Shown in pieces: positions 6,154 through 15,070 of a DNA stretch of 64,000 nucleotides (position 1 is its first letter; each line of letters starts with the position of its first letter). This DNA comes from Rufibacter sp. DG15C (lineage in GTDB: Bacteria > Bacteroidota > Bacteroidia > Cytophagales > Hymenobacteraceae): the NCBI RefSeq assembly GCF_001577755.1, contig NZ_CP010776.1, positions 1,736,001-1,800,000 of the forward strand, given 5' to 3'. The notes under the pieces are model-generated. The model saw only the letters and a list, made by a program, of their open reading frames with translations, had not been told where the DNA came from and did no database searches. The translations under genes were made by a program, and so were the position numbers.

Positions 6154-9114
6154 CTACGGCTCTACTGACGGATTCAAGGAAACCTGCCGGCGCTCCCATT
6201 CTGAATACAGCTTCAAGGAAGGAAGCAAATCCTCCAGCAGCCACGTCTGCAACTCATTCTCAGTTTGGAAGGGCACAATCTCCACAGGCAACTCGGTCCT
6301 GAAGTGGTTCATGGTAGAGGAATGCACCACCCTGGAATCCAGAATCACGAACGCGCCTTTGTCCTTCTCCCGGCGCACCAAACGCCCGAAGCCCTGCCGC
6401 AACTTATGCTGACTGGCTGGATAATAGAACTTGCCCCAGAACATACCGCCTTCCACTTCTTTGCGGTGCGCCACCAACGGGTTGCTGATGGACGGATTGG
6501 GCAACCTAAAGACAATCACCTGCGACAGCGTCACCCCCGGAAAATCCACGCCCGACCACATGCGGTCTAACCCCAGTAACACGGAATGCTCCTCTTGCCG
6601 GAACCGCCGAATCTCCCAGAGGCTGGTGCCTTCCTGCCGGAGCAGTTCAATGTCATAGGCCGGCAATCTAGTATGGAGCCAGTTATAGGCGGCGTCCATG
6701 TCTCTTCGGCTGGTGAAGAGCACCAGGGTTCTGCCGTTCAAAGCTACAATGCATTTAAGCAGGGTCTCCATGGCGGTCTGGTGCCAAGCCTGTTTCTCAG
6801 CGGGCGGCATCTTGTAGTCAAAACATGGAATGAAGGCGGGTACCACGGCCTGCACCTGTTCCTGCTGTTCATAGTTGAACGGCGACAACTGCCGAATCTC
6901 TTTATCAAAAGGCTCGGCTCGGCCTAGCTGGTTCCGGAAGTATTGCGTGGAACTGGCTACGTACAGTGTGGCCGAGGTGAAGAGCAAACTTGGATAGGCC
7001 TGTTGCAAGGTCTCCATCTCATATTGCAGATAGTACGGCACCTTGCTCACGGCCCAATACTGACTGCCTTTCTCCAGCACATGAATCCATTTTCGGCTAG
7101 GGAAGTCACTGGTGATTTTTTGCAGGGTGTCCGCGAACTCAGCGGCTTTCTCCCGGTAGGTCTCTAGTCGGCCGTAGGTCTTGTCATCGGGCTTTTTGAG
7201 GAACTTGTGGATGCGTTCCAGCTTGCCAGCCACAAACTGAATGGCCGTGCGCAATTCCTGTAAGGTCTGTTCAATATCTGCGCTGTAGTTTCTGGTCACC
7301 CACCTGCCTTTTTCCTCAAAAGACACGTCTTCCTGCCAGCGCTGTTCGCCGTTCGGAATGGGCAAGGCCTGCAAGCGGTCGCTGCTTTCTTTCACAGTCT
7401 GGCAGTCGCGGTAGATGGAGTCAATCTCGTCCATGACCAGCAAGGCCGTCTCGGTCTCGAAGCCTTTGAGCACGCGGTCGCCTACCACGTCCAGGAAGCC
7501 CTTGCGCATGTTGGTGCCCAGCAAAGGACGCAACAAACGCGCCTCCAGCATGCCTAGGTTGAAGCCGGTGCTCAAGGCGTGGCGGGCATTGTCGGGGAAC
7601 TGGTCGGCCTCATCAATGATGCAGTGCTTGATGAGCTCGGTGAGCTTGGGTGGGAACTGCAATAGCTTGTGGTGGTTGGTCACGATGATATCGGCGGCGT
7701 AGGCCAGCTCCATGTGACGGGCATACGTGCACTTGGCTGGCTCATGGCACAGCTGGGGTACGCAGACTTCCTGGGCGTTGGCCTCGGCTAACAACCTGGA
7801 CGTATCTGGCAAGACTGCCCGTATGTTCTGCGGAATCTCTTCAATCTCGCCCTGGGTATAGTATACGCGCATGACCAGGTACAGCCAGCTCAACCCTTCC
7901 TTGATGTAGCCTTTGCCCTGCACCACCAGCTCGTCATAAATGTTGAGCAAGGCAGACAGGCACAGGTAGTTGTTCTTGCCTTTGACAATGGCCGGGCGTA
8001 GGTGCGCGTGCAAACCTTCTTTGAAGCGCAGTCTTGGAATCTCGCCTTGTACAATCTGTTCCTGCAGATTTTTGGTAGCCGTGGCCACCACTACTTTCCG
8101 GCCGGGGTTCAGGCGCAGAAGCTCAGCGGCGGCAATGAGGTAGCCCATGGTTTTGCCGGTGCCGGTCCCGGCCTCTGCCGCGAAGGTTCCTTTGCCCGCA
8201 ATGGCCTTGTTGCAGAACAAGGAGTACTGCATCTGCGGGTAGCGCTCCGGCAAGTCATACCGGTGGTACCAGGCCTGCAAAGCATCCTGAATGTTCTTGT
8301 TGTTAGGCGGAAGAATGTCCGGTCTTGGTTTGACTGTGGGCGCTTCGGGCACCGTGGGCAACCATTTAGTAAACAGACTTCGCAAATGGAAAGGCAAGAC
8401 TGGCGTCTCTACCGTAGCAGGCGGGGTGAGCCAGGCCATGTTAGGTGACTCCATTGCTTCCACAGACTCAGTAGCCACCAGCAAGGCCCGCCACGCGCTG
8501 GCCGTGTGCAAGGACCCCAAAGCCAACACCTGGCTCAATAACTGCATGAAGAGCGTAGGCTGGCCTTGCTCGTTTTCCGGGGTGCTGGCAATGTTTTGCA
8601 GCAGGACTTCTATGAGCCGGTAGAGCTGGTCGTGCAAGGCAGCCAAGGCCCCGTGCATGGGAAGGGAGGCCGGTTTTTTCTGCGCCGCGCTGGATAAGGC
8701 CACTAGATCTGCCATCTCCATCAAATTCAAGTGCGGCAGAAAATACGACGACAGCAAGGCCAAATCTGCGAGGACCGGCGGATGGTCCATGTACGCCACC
8801 ACGTGGTGCTTGAGCCAAGCCTGCTCATGGCGTTCCTGAAAGTAAAAGACGTGCGTGAAGGTGCTTAGGTAGGCTTGGATTTCTTCTTTTTGCTCGGCCC
8901 AGGTCTCCGCGTTTTTGGCCTGCTCCTTACTTATTTTGGACTGCTGGTAGGCGCTCCGCCCGAACTCCACCTCTGGGTTGATGAACCACTCCTTCAGCAT
9001 GCTCTGGCCTCTGTGCAAGGACAGAATTCCCACCTGCAGCAAGCCCTGCTTCCGGCTGTAGGAGCCGGTAGAAAACAGGTGCACAACTGCAAAAGATGGG
9101 GAAGGGGAACTCAT
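6154..9114 (-). CDS. DinG/XPD-type ATP-dependent DNA helicase with degenerate exonuclease domain
   Basis: A 986-residue superfamily 2 helicase of the DinG/XPD group, expected to unwind DNA or remove R-loops. The Walker A motif EAGTGTGKT lies near residue 315, a DEAD Walker B (IIDEADQFPD) near 500, and motif VI QGFGRLVRRE near the C-terminus. One Cys in NNYLCLS and three in VCVPQLCHEPAKC fit the 4Fe-4S cluster between motifs I and II. The first ~160 residues align by eye with a DnaQ-type exonuclease, as in Gram-positive DinG, but the DxETTG motif reads HLFSTG, so the acidic metal ligands are gone. The ATG at 9114 is preferred to the in-frame GTG at 9135. The gene is alone. Confidence 0.88.
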   Translation of the reverse strand: MSSPSPSFAVVHLFSTGSYSRKQGLLQVGILSLHRGQSMLKEWFINPEVEFGRSAYQQSKISKEQAKNAETWAEQKEEIQAYLSTFTHVFYFQERHEQAWLKHHVVAYMDHPPVLADLALLSSYFLPHLNLMEMADLVALSSAAQKKPASLPMHGALAALHDQLYRLIEVLLQNIASTPENEQGQPTLFMQLLSQVLALGSLHTASAWRALLVATESVEAMESPNMAWLTPPATVETPVLPFHLRSLFTKWLPTVPEAPTVKPRPDILPPNNKNIQDALQAWYHRYDLPERYPQMQYSLFCNKAIAGKGTFAAEAGTGTGKTMGYLIAAAELLRLNPGRKVVVATATKNLQEQIVQGEIPRLRFKEGLHAHLRPAIVKGKNNYLCLSALLNIYDELVVQGKGYIKEGLSWLYLVMRVYYTQGEIEEIPQNIRAVLPDTSRLLAEANAQEVCVPQLCHEPAKCTYARHMELAYAADIIVTNHHKLLQFPPKLTELIKHCIIDEADQFPDNARHALSTGFNLGMLEARLLRPLLGTNMRKGFLDVVGDRVLKGFETETALLVMDEIDSIYRDCQTVKESSDRLQALPIPNGEQRWQEDVSFEEKGRWVTRNYSADIEQTLQELRTAIQFVAGKLERIHKFLKKPDDKTYGRLETYREKAAEFADTLQKITSDFPSRKWIHVLEKGSQYWAVSKVPYYLQYEMETLQQAYPSLLFTSATLYVASSTQYFRNQLGRAEPFDKEIRQLSPFNYEQQEQVQAVVPAFIPCFDYKMPPAEKQAWHQTAMETLLKCIVALNGRTLVLFTSRRDMDAAYNWLHTRLPAYDIELLRQEGTSLWEIRRFRQEEHSVLLGLDRMWSGVDFPGVTLSQVIVFRLPNPSISNPLVAHRKEVEGGMFWGKFYYPASQHKLRQGFGRLVRREKDKGAFVILDSRVVHSSTMNHFRTELPVEIVPFQTENELQTWLLEDLLPSLKLYSEWERRQVSLNPSVEP

Positions 9115-9216
9115 GGACGCCTCAGTCTCAAACACAGCCTTAAAATTACGGATTATCTGACTGCTAATGAAATGAGCAAGAGCGGGAAAAGAGAAAAATA
9201 GACATCTACTTCTTTA

Positions 9217-9303
9217 TCCTCCTGAAAGGGTCTTGGTGGGCATGCTGTTATAGCATTTCCTAACCGCTTTTCTAGTTCGCTCACAAGGTCCTTTCAGGAT
9301 GAC
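9217..9303. repeat. Foldback repeat family C
   Basis: Inverted arms TCCTCCTGAAAGGGTCTTGG (from 9217) and CTAGTTCGCTCACAAGG followed by TCCTTTCAGGATGAC (9272-9303). The right arm matches those at 30824 and 62706. It lies in the 334-bp gap between dinG and the ene-reductase gene, which holds no gene. Confidence 0.7.
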
Positions 9304-9352
9304 ATTAGGTGTGTTATTTATTTAGCCTACATAAGGACGATGATACTACTTT

Positions 9353-9389
9353 CGTTTTCAGCCTGTTTTCTGGAAAAGAGGCCAAAAAC
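9353..9389. repeat. Dispersed palindrome P
   Basis: CGTTTTCAGCCTGTTTTC TG GAAAAGAGGCCAAAAAC; it directly abuts the terminator of the ene-reductase gene. Confidence 0.8.
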
Positions 9390-9420
9390 AAAAAGGCCGC
9401 ACTAACAGCGCGGCCTTTTC
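9390..9420 (-). terminator. Terminator of the ene-reductase gene
   Basis: Stem AAAAGGCCGC / GCGGCCTTTT with loop ACTAACAGC. On the minus strand it follows the reductase stop by 28 bp. Confidence 0.8.
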
Positions 9421-9448
9421 TTATATATGCAGTGATATAGGTATGTAC

Positions 9449-10561
9449 TTATTTAGTCTCAGAGAGTTCTGCCAAAGCAGGATAATCTGTGTAGCCTTTT
9501 TCGCCGGTTGGGCTATAAAAGGTGTTAGGGTCTGCCTGGTTCAAGGGTGCGTGCTGCGCGAAGCGCTCTACCAAGTCTGGGTTGCCAATGTACGGCACGC
9601 CGTAGGCCACTAAATCTGCGTGGCCTGCCTCAATGACCTTGTTGCCGCTCTCCTGCGTGTAGCCGCCGTTGGTCACCAGCGTGCCCTTGTAAATTCCTCT
9701 GAAATGCTGGGCCACCTCTTTGATGGCGTGGGGCAATTCGCGGGCTTTGGCACCGGCTTCTGTCAGGTGCAGGTAGGCCAGGGAATAGTCGTTCAGTTTA
9801 GAGATGATGTACTCAAACTGCTCAGGGGCGTCCTCTGTCAATTCAATCCCGAAGCCGCCGTGCATGGAAGGGTTCAGACGAACGCCTACTTTGCTCAGGT
9901 CAATGACTTCTTTCACGGCATCCAGCACCTCAAACAGAATGCGGGCGCGGTTCTCTACAGACCCGCCGTATTCGTCGGTACGCACGTTGGTCTGGCTGTT
10001 GAAGAACTGGTGCAACAGGTAGCCGTTAGAAGCGTGAATCTCCACGCCGTCAAACCCTGCTTTCACAGCGTTGGCGGCGGCGTTCTTGAAGTCCTGCACA
10101 ATGGCTTTCACCTCAAACGTTTCCAGCGCTCTGGGCGTTACGGTGTCTTTGAAACCCTGCGGGGTATAGGCTTTGTCATTGGGGTTCACCGCCGACGGCG
10201 CTACCGGCAACTCGCCGTTATGAAAGTCTGGGTGCGACATGCGGCCCACGTGCCATAACTGGGCGAAGATTTTTCCGCCTTTGGCGTGCACGGCGTCAGT
10301 GACCAGTTTCCAGCCTTCTACCTGCGCGTCTGTGTAAATGCCCGGCACGTTGATGTAGCCAATGGCCTTGGCACTGATTGGCGTCCCTTCAGAAACAATC
10401 AAACCGGCACTGGCACGCTGCGCATAGTATTTGGCGGTCAATTCTGTAGCTACGTTCTCTGGGTTGGTAGAACGGCTACGCGTCATGGGCGCCATCACCA
10501 GGCGGTTGCGTAGGTCCAGGAAATCTGATTTGTATGGGGTTAAAAGCGGTTGGGTATTCAT
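9449..10561 (-). CDS. Alkene reductase, Old Yellow Enzyme family (NemA-like)
   Basis: A 370-residue FMN-dependent ene-reductase that reduces activated C=C bonds of electrophiles such as enones or N-ethylmaleimide with NAD(P)H. The TIM-barrel hallmarks are present: NRLVMAPMTRSRS near residue 19, HASNGYLLHQFFN with the substrate-binding His/Asn near 175, RTDEYGGSVENRARI, and LVTNGGYTQESG in the phosphate-binding part. It is the second gene after a MarR regulator on the same strand, 59 bp apart, and a copy of the MarR-gene palindrome lies in that gap. This suggests derepression by reactive electrophiles. The ATG at 10561 is clear. Confidence 0.93.
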   Translation of the reverse strand: MNTQPLLTPYKSDFLDLRNRLVMAPMTRSRSTNPENVATELTAKYYAQRASAGLIVSEGTPISAKAIGYINVPGIYTDAQVEGWKLVTDAVHAKGGKIFAQLWHVGRMSHPDFHNGELPVAPSAVNPNDKAYTPQGFKDTVTPRALETFEVKAIVQDFKNAAANAVKAGFDGVEIHASNGYLLHQFFNSQTNVRTDEYGGSVENRARILFEVLDAVKEVIDLSKVGVRLNPSMHGGFGIELTEDAPEQFEYIISKLNDYSLAYLHLTEAGAKARELPHAIKEVAQHFRGIYKGTLVTNGGYTQESGNKVIEAGHADLVAYGVPYIGNPDLVERFAQHAPLNQADPNTFYSPTGEKGYTDYPALAELSETK

Positions 10562-10589
10562 TTTGTTAAAATTTATGTACGAACAAAAG

Positions 10590-10601
10590 TTGTGTATACA
10601 A
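10590..10601. promoter_or_regulatory. Probable MarR operator upstream of the ene-reductase gene
   Basis: TTGTGTATACAA, a 12-bp near-palindrome that differs by one base from TTGTATATACAA in front of the marR-type gene. Read on the minus strand it sits directly upstream of CTTTTG, a partial -7 element, so bound repressor would block the promoter. Confidence 0.6.
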
Positions 10602-10620
10602 GTATATGGATAAAAAAATA

Positions 10621-11073
10621 TTAGCGTTGGCGCACTTTGTCCAGCAGGTTGCCCAATAGGGTTGCTTCCTCTTCGGTCAAATGCCCGAATCTGCTTTGGA
10701 AGTCCTTAATCACAGAATCAATCTGCTTCAAGAGCTCCAAACCTTTCTCGGTAATCACAATGTCCACCTTGCGCCGGTTGTCAGGGCACTGGCAACGGCT
10801 AACTAACCCTTTCTCCAAAAGCTTGTCTACCAGGCGTGTGGCATTGGACTCACGGTCCAGCATGCGTTCTTGGATGACGCCCAACATGCACGGATTTGGG
10901 TGCTGGCCCCGCAGAATGGACAATACGTTGTGCTGTTGCAAAGAAACCCCGAACGGACGTACCGTGCTCGCCAACTCCTTGTGCAGCCAGTTACCGGTGA
11001 ACATGATGTTCACGGCCATCCGGTGATACGGACTGGTAAAGGATTTCTGTTTTATTTCGTCTTCCAGGTTCAT
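10621..11073 (-). CDS. MarR-family transcriptional regulator
   Basis: A 150-residue winged-helix regulator. The MarR core is visible: a dimerisation helix at the start, LQQHNVLSILRGQHP, the recognition region MLDRESNATRLVDKLLEKGLV, and the wing RCQCPDNRRKVDIVITEKG. The Cys pair CQC in the wing, and another Cys in NPCMLG, could sense electrophiles or oxidants, as in some MarR members; this is inference. It precedes the ene-reductase gene, and matching palindromes lie before both genes, so autoregulation and control of the reductase are likely. The ATG at 11073 is preferred to the in-frame TTG at 11082. Confidence 0.9.
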   Translation of the reverse strand: MNLEDEIKQKSFTSPYHRMAVNIMFTGNWLHKELASTVRPFGVSLQQHNVLSILRGQHPNPCMLGVIQERMLDRESNATRLVDKLLEKGLVSRCQCPDNRRKVDIVITEKGLELLKQIDSVIKDFQSRFGHLTEEEATLLGNLLDKVRQR

Positions 11074-11079
11074 CTGTTG

Positions 11080-11087
11080 CAAAAGTA
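11080..11087 (-). promoter_or_regulatory. -7 element of the marR-type gene
   Basis: On the minus strand TACTTTTG (TAnnTTTG). It is only 6 bp from the ATG, so the mRNA would be almost leaderless. The operator at 11097-11110 lies 9 bp upstream. Confidence 0.45.
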
Positions 11088-11096
11088 ACTATAACT

Positions 11097-11110
11097 ATTG
11101 TATATACAAT
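11097..11110. promoter_or_regulatory. Probable MarR autoregulatory operator
   Basis: ATTGTATATACAAT, a perfect 14-bp palindrome just upstream of the -7 box. A near-identical site lies upstream of the neighbouring ene-reductase gene. Confidence 0.65.
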
Positions 11111-11199
11111 TGTTGTGCTGGTATGGTTTCAGAAACCAGAAAGAAAGTCAGATTATTTACTAGGGCCTACCAAAGAAAACAGGCCAACCCCGCCGAAGC

Positions 11200-11234
11200 G
11201 TTTTTGGCCTGTTTTCCAGGATTTAGCTTAAAAA
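11200..11234. repeat. Dispersed palindrome P, with an extra half-copy
   Basis: GTTTTTGGCCTGTTTTC / AGGATTTAGCTTAAAAA, imperfect on the right. A further half-site GAAAACAGGCCAA at about 11176-11188 faces it, giving an inside-out arrangement. It lies beside the 3' end of the esterase gene. Confidence 0.7.
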
Positions 11235-11238
11235 TGGC

Positions 11239-12453
11239 TTATTTGTTGAAGGCTTGCTTGAGCGCCATGCCAGCCTGGGCCTGGGCGTTCTTGGCCTCGG
11301 GCAGTACGGTAGCCATCCCGAAGAACTCATGCGTGACGCCATCATATTTCTGATAGTCGGTCTCCACGCCGGCGGCTTTCAGCTTGTCGTTCAGGGTCTG
11401 TCCCTCAGAGGCCAGAGGGTCAATCTCAGCCGCCACGATGGTGGTGGGCGGAAGGCCTTTCAGGTTGGCGTTCACCAGGTCAATCCAAGGCTTCTTGCCA
11501 TCTGCTGGGCTGTTCAAATACTGTTTGAAGAACCACTCCATCATGGGCTTGTCCAGCGGCTTGGCCTTGGCGTATTTCTGGTAAGACGGCGAGGTGGTGT
11601 TGTAGCTGGCAATGGGGTAGACCAGCAACTGATGCACCGGCATCTGTACTTTCTGGTCGCGGGCCATCATGCTCACGGCGGCGGCCAGGTTGCCTCCGGC
11701 GCTTTCCCCCACAACAGCCACTTTCTTAGGGTCGCCTTTCATGGAGGCGGCATTGGCCAGTGCCCATTTGTAGGCGGCAAAGGCGTCGTTGTGGGCCGTT
11801 GGGTATTTATGCTCAGGCGCCTGGCGGTAGGCCACGGATACCACAATGGCATCGGCTTGCTCGGCTAAGCCTCTGGCAGAACCGTCATAGGTGTTCAAAT
11901 CGGCAATGACCCAGCCCCCGCCGTGGTAGTAGACAATGACCGGATACGACGACTTGCCGGTTTTAGGCGTGTAGACGCGCGCATGAATCTGCCCACCCTG
12001 CACCGGAATCATCTTGCCCACGGTATCTACCTTGCTGGGCGGCATCTTAATGTTATTTTCCCTCATCAGGTCCATGACCGCAGTGGTGGGCGTAGGATTG
12101 GTTCTGGCCTGGGCGGCCGTCAACTGCGGAATAGGTTTGGACCCGTAGCTCGCCAGTTTCTCCATGACGGCCTGCATGGGCGGCGTGATAGTAGAACCCC
12201 AGGCTGGTTTAGGACCGGTTGGTTTCAGGCGTACCATGCTGGTGTCTGTGGTCACTGCCTGGGAACCGGTATCCGCAGGAAGTATTTCGGTGTCCATGCC
12301 TGCGGCGTCTTTGGCCTCGTCACGTGCGCCGGCTTCACTGTCTACCGTGCGTTTGGGTTCACAGGCGGTGAATAAAATGGCGCCAAGCGCAAGGGTTGCC
12401 CAACCCGACTTCCAGAAGGGCAAGGCGAAAGTAGTTGATAGGTTTTTTTTCAT
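11239..12453 (-). CDS. Alpha/beta hydrolase lipoprotein, HSL-type esterase
   Basis: A 404-residue secreted lipoprotein (lipobox LFTAC, Cys31) with an alpha/beta-hydrolase domain of the hormone-sensitive-lipase group. The oxyanion motif YYHGGGW, the nucleophile elbow GESAGGN, an acid in EIDPLASEG and the catalytic His in THEFFG near the C-terminus are all present, so it should be an active carboxylesterase. A low-complexity Asp/Glu/Thr/Pro linker of about 60 residues separates the lipid anchor from the domain. The natural substrate is unknown. The ATG at 12453 gives a standard signal peptide. It is transcribed alone. Confidence 0.9.
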   Translation of the reverse strand: MKKNLSTTFALPFWKSGWATLALGAILFTACEPKRTVDSEAGARDEAKDAAGMDTEILPADTGSQAVTTDTSMVRLKPTGPKPAWGSTITPPMQAVMEKLASYGSKPIPQLTAAQARTNPTPTTAVMDLMRENNIKMPPSKVDTVGKMIPVQGGQIHARVYTPKTGKSSYPVIVYYHGGGWVIADLNTYDGSARGLAEQADAIVVSVAYRQAPEHKYPTAHNDAFAAYKWALANAASMKGDPKKVAVVGESAGGNLAAAVSMMARDQKVQMPVHQLLVYPIASYNTTSPSYQKYAKAKPLDKPMMEWFFKQYLNSPADGKKPWIDLVNANLKGLPPTTIVAAEIDPLASEGQTLNDKLKAAGVETDYQKYDGVTHEFFGMATVLPEAKNAQAQAGMALKQAFNK

Positions 12454-12556
12454 AATGTTCAGGTAGAATGATGTTTGTATCTACGGTAAACACTGAGAAA
12501 GAGGCACTTGTTTAGAGACCTTTGTAGAAAGGCAGATTTGCTTCAAGAAACGCCTT

Positions 12557-12593
12557 CGTTTTCGGGCTGATTTCTGAGAAACAGCCAAAAAAA
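12557..12593. repeat. Dispersed palindrome P
   Basis: CGTTTTCGGGCTGATTTC TGA GAAACAGCCAAAAAAAG, imperfect, 9 bp from the 3' end of the LTA-synthase-like gene. Confidence 0.75.
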
Positions 12594-12602
12594 GAAAGTA
12601 GG

Positions 12603-14555
12603 TTACTTGCTGCTGTTGACCGTCAGTTTGTTATCCACCATTCGGTTGTTGTACTGCTGGATAAAGGCTTTGAGCTTACGCTCCATGGGCGTCTGAATCT
12701 CAGGCAGGGTGCCCTTCAAGTCCTTTTTAAGGAACTTGTCCTCGCGGTAATTGAAAAGACCCAAGGCGTTGGCACCGTCATGCTGCAGCAGATACTCGCC
12801 CTCGGTCCATTGATAGCCGCCCTGGTAGTTCACGGCAAAATTGCCCTCGGTGGGGTTCAACATGTTCTTCCCGAAGGAGAAGTAGGGCTTGTCATACTTG
12901 AGGTAGCCCAGCACCGTGGGCATGATGTCCAGTTGCTGTACCACGCGGTCTTTCTCCACGCCTCTAAAACCAGGGTCACCGGGCGCGTAAAACATGATGG
13001 GCACGGCAAAGTTTCCCCAGGCCGTCTGGTATTCTGGGTAATAGGTGTACGTGGCCGAATGGTCTGCCGTAATCACAAACAAGGTGTTCTTGAACCAAGG
13101 CGCTTTGCTGGCCGTCTCAAAGAATTTGCGCAGGGCCATGTCTGAATAGCCTATACACTCAAAAATCTCATACGGTCCCTTCTTGAATTTGCCTTTGTAG
13201 CGGTCCGGTATCCGGTACGGGTGGTGCGAAGTGGTGGTAAACACCGCGCTCATGAACGGCTCCCTAAACGTGCTCAGCTTGCCCGCCATGAACTGCAGAA
13301 ACTCCTCATCCCAGATGCCCCACATGCCGTCAAAGTCCTCGGGCTTGCCATACTCCGTCATGCCGTAATACTGCTCCACACCCATCAAATTCATGAGCGC
13401 GTCAAAGCCCATGGAGCCGTTGGGTGCGCCATGGAAGAACGAGGTCTGGTAGCCTTTCTCCCGCAGGGTGCGCGGCAAACTTGGCAAGGTGTTGCTGACG
13501 TACTGTGTGAGCACAAAGGGCTCCTGCACGCTGGGAATACCCGTGAGCACGCTGGGCAGCGCGTCAATGGACCGCCTTCCGTTGGCGAACGAGTTCCAGT
13601 AGACCTTGCTCTGCGTCATCAAGGAGTCTATAAACGGCGTGAAGCCCGTGTATTTGCCGTCTTCCAGGTGCTGGTTGTAGCCGCCAATGGCCTCCTTCCC
13701 GAAGCTCTCTAAAATAATCACCACCACGTTCTTAGGCGTGAACTGCCCGCTGTCCGCCGGCTGATGAATAGGATTGAACAGCTGTGACAGCTCGGGTTCC
13801 TGGTAGTGCGTAATCTTCTGGTAGGTAGGTTTGTTGAGCGTTCTGATGACCGAAAAGGGCGTGTTGAGCACGATGTACATCTCCTGCGGACGCTCCACGT
13901 ACTGACCTGCGTTGCTCAAGGTGATAGGCCGCGTACTGTGCCGAATGCCGCCTCTAATGGCCACAATGGTCAAACCCACCGTCAGCAACATAAGCGCCGT
14001 GTGCCATGGATAGTAATACCAAGGGTTGAGGTTCTTGGGCCGAACCAACTCAATGCGGTTGTACAGCCAAGCCAAGGCCACTACCAGCGCAATCCAGATC
14101 ACGGGTACGTACCAGAAGTCCACTAGAAAGCTAGTCGCAAACTTACCCCAGTTCTCATTCCCGAACTCCTGCACCACGCTGGCCGTGGTACGCCGCAGTG
14201 TGAAGCGATAGTATACAAAGTCAATGCTGTTAAAAGCTATCCCGATGGCATTGCACACCAAAAACACCCATTTCACCACCTTTCTATAGACAGGATGGTA
14301 TCTGAACGGGAACGGCAGAATCATGAGCACCAGAAACAGTGCGTTGGTGTACAACACCGCCGAGAGGTCAAACTGCAAGCCCGCCAGCATCAAATACAGC
14401 AAGTCTGAGAACGACGTTTCCTCAAAGAAGCCTTGGTTAAACACAAAGAACAGAACCCGGCAAATAGTATAGAACAGCATGGCCAGCCCCAGCGAGAGCA
14501 GCAAGGCCGCATACACACTTTCCCGCAACGGCCTAGGCCTTAAGAATTTCATCAT
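12603..14555 (-). CDS. LTA-synthase/sulfatase-family membrane enzyme
   Basis: A 650-residue protein with five or so N-terminal transmembrane helices (residues about 15-215) and a large periplasmic alkaline-phosphatase-superfamily domain of the LtaS/OpgB type. VVVIILESFGKEAIGGY holds the first metal-binding Glu, NGRRSIDALPSVLTGI the likely nucleophile Ser/Thr region, and FVITADHSATY the Asp-His metal ligands. Enzymes of this layout move phosphoglycerol or phosphoethanolamine to surface polymers. Bacteroidota have no classic lipoteichoic acid, so the acceptor is probably a lipid or glycan; that is inference. It is monocistronic with its own promoter box. Confidence 0.88.
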   Translation of the reverse strand: MMKFLRPRPLRESVYAALLLSLGLAMLFYTICRVLFFVFNQGFFEETSFSDLLYLMLAGLQFDLSAVLYTNALFLVLMILPFPFRYHPVYRKVVKWVFLVCNAIGIAFNSIDFVYYRFTLRRTTASVVQEFGNENWGKFATSFLVDFWYVPVIWIALVVALAWLYNRIELVRPKNLNPWYYYPWHTALMLLTVGLTIVAIRGGIRHSTRPITLSNAGQYVERPQEMYIVLNTPFSVIRTLNKPTYQKITHYQEPELSQLFNPIHQPADSGQFTPKNVVVIILESFGKEAIGGYNQHLEDGKYTGFTPFIDSLMTQSKVYWNSFANGRRSIDALPSVLTGIPSVQEPFVLTQYVSNTLPSLPRTLREKGYQTSFFHGAPNGSMGFDALMNLMGVEQYYGMTEYGKPEDFDGMWGIWDEEFLQFMAGKLSTFREPFMSAVFTTTSHHPYRIPDRYKGKFKKGPYEIFECIGYSDMALRKFFETASKAPWFKNTLFVITADHSATYTYYPEYQTAWGNFAVPIMFYAPGDPGFRGVEKDRVVQQLDIMPTVLGYLKYDKPYFSFGKNMLNPTEGNFAVNYQGGYQWTEGEYLLQHDGANALGLFNYREDKFLKKDLKGTLPEIQTPMERKLKAFIQQYNNRMVDNKLTVNSSK

Positions 14556-14574
14556 GGAGTAAAATCAAGAACCG

Positions 14575-14582
14575 CAAAATTA
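14575..14582 (-). promoter_or_regulatory. -7 element of the LTA-synthase-like gene
   Basis: On the minus strand TAATTTTG, matching TAnnTTTG, 19 bp before the ATG at 14555. Confidence 0.45.
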
Positions 14583-14621
14583 GGCATACCCCGGCACTTA
14601 TAGAAATGTCTTACCCGTCGC

Positions 14622-14663
14622 TTCATTTTTGGGCCGTTTTCTGGGAAACAGCCTGAAAATGAA
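14622..14663. repeat. Dispersed palindrome P
   Basis: TTCATTTTTGGGCCGTTTTC / GGGAAACAGCCTGAAAATGAA, with outer TTCAT/ATGAA pairing that differs from the usual CG ends but is compensated. It lies upstream of the LTA-synthase-like gene. Confidence 0.8.
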
Positions 14664-14782
14664 TTACTGGTTGTTGATTGCTAATTGTCAATTGTTATTT
14701 GATTTATTTATTCACTCGAGTTAACACCCCCTTTCGCGCCCCTCAAGGGGGAATCCAAATAGTAAAGGCCATACTACTGGCA

Positions 14783-15030
14783 CCTAATCCAGTCTTTCCG
14801 GCGAGTCGCCTAAGCAGGTTGCCACCTCTGACAAGACGGCGGTTGAACAAGGCAGGATTGGTTGGCCGGTCAAAGGCGATGCTACGCAGAAGAGACAAGC
14901 TGGTACAGCGCGAGGCGGGAAGACGGGGCCCTGCGGCCGCGAGCGCTTGGCGGACAAGATGAAACGAGGCGGCATAAGGGCACCGGAAGAAAGAACCTTC
15001 TCAGGAACACCCAACTGCGTGCACAAAAAC
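14783..15030. other. GC-rich non-coding island of unknown nature
   Basis: About 250 bp, clearly richer in GC than the flanking intergenic DNA. Both strands have open frames (14678-14962 plus, 14784-15026 minus), but neither has a credible start context, domain or codon pattern, and the proteins would be Arg/Pro-rich. A short palindromic C/G-tract (14725-14753, CCCCCT...AGGGGG) precedes it. It looks like a remnant of a dispersed element. With the neighbouring palindromes it fills the 766-bp gap 14556-15321. Confidence 0.4.
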
Positions 15031-15070
15031 GGTTATAAAAATCACTATAGCTTAGGAGGCAGTCTAGGTC

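Noticed and set aside
14678-15026. Overlapping open frames on both strands in the GC-rich island
   Set aside because: Arg/Pro-rich products without start context, signal or domain; open frames are expected by chance in GC-rich DNA.
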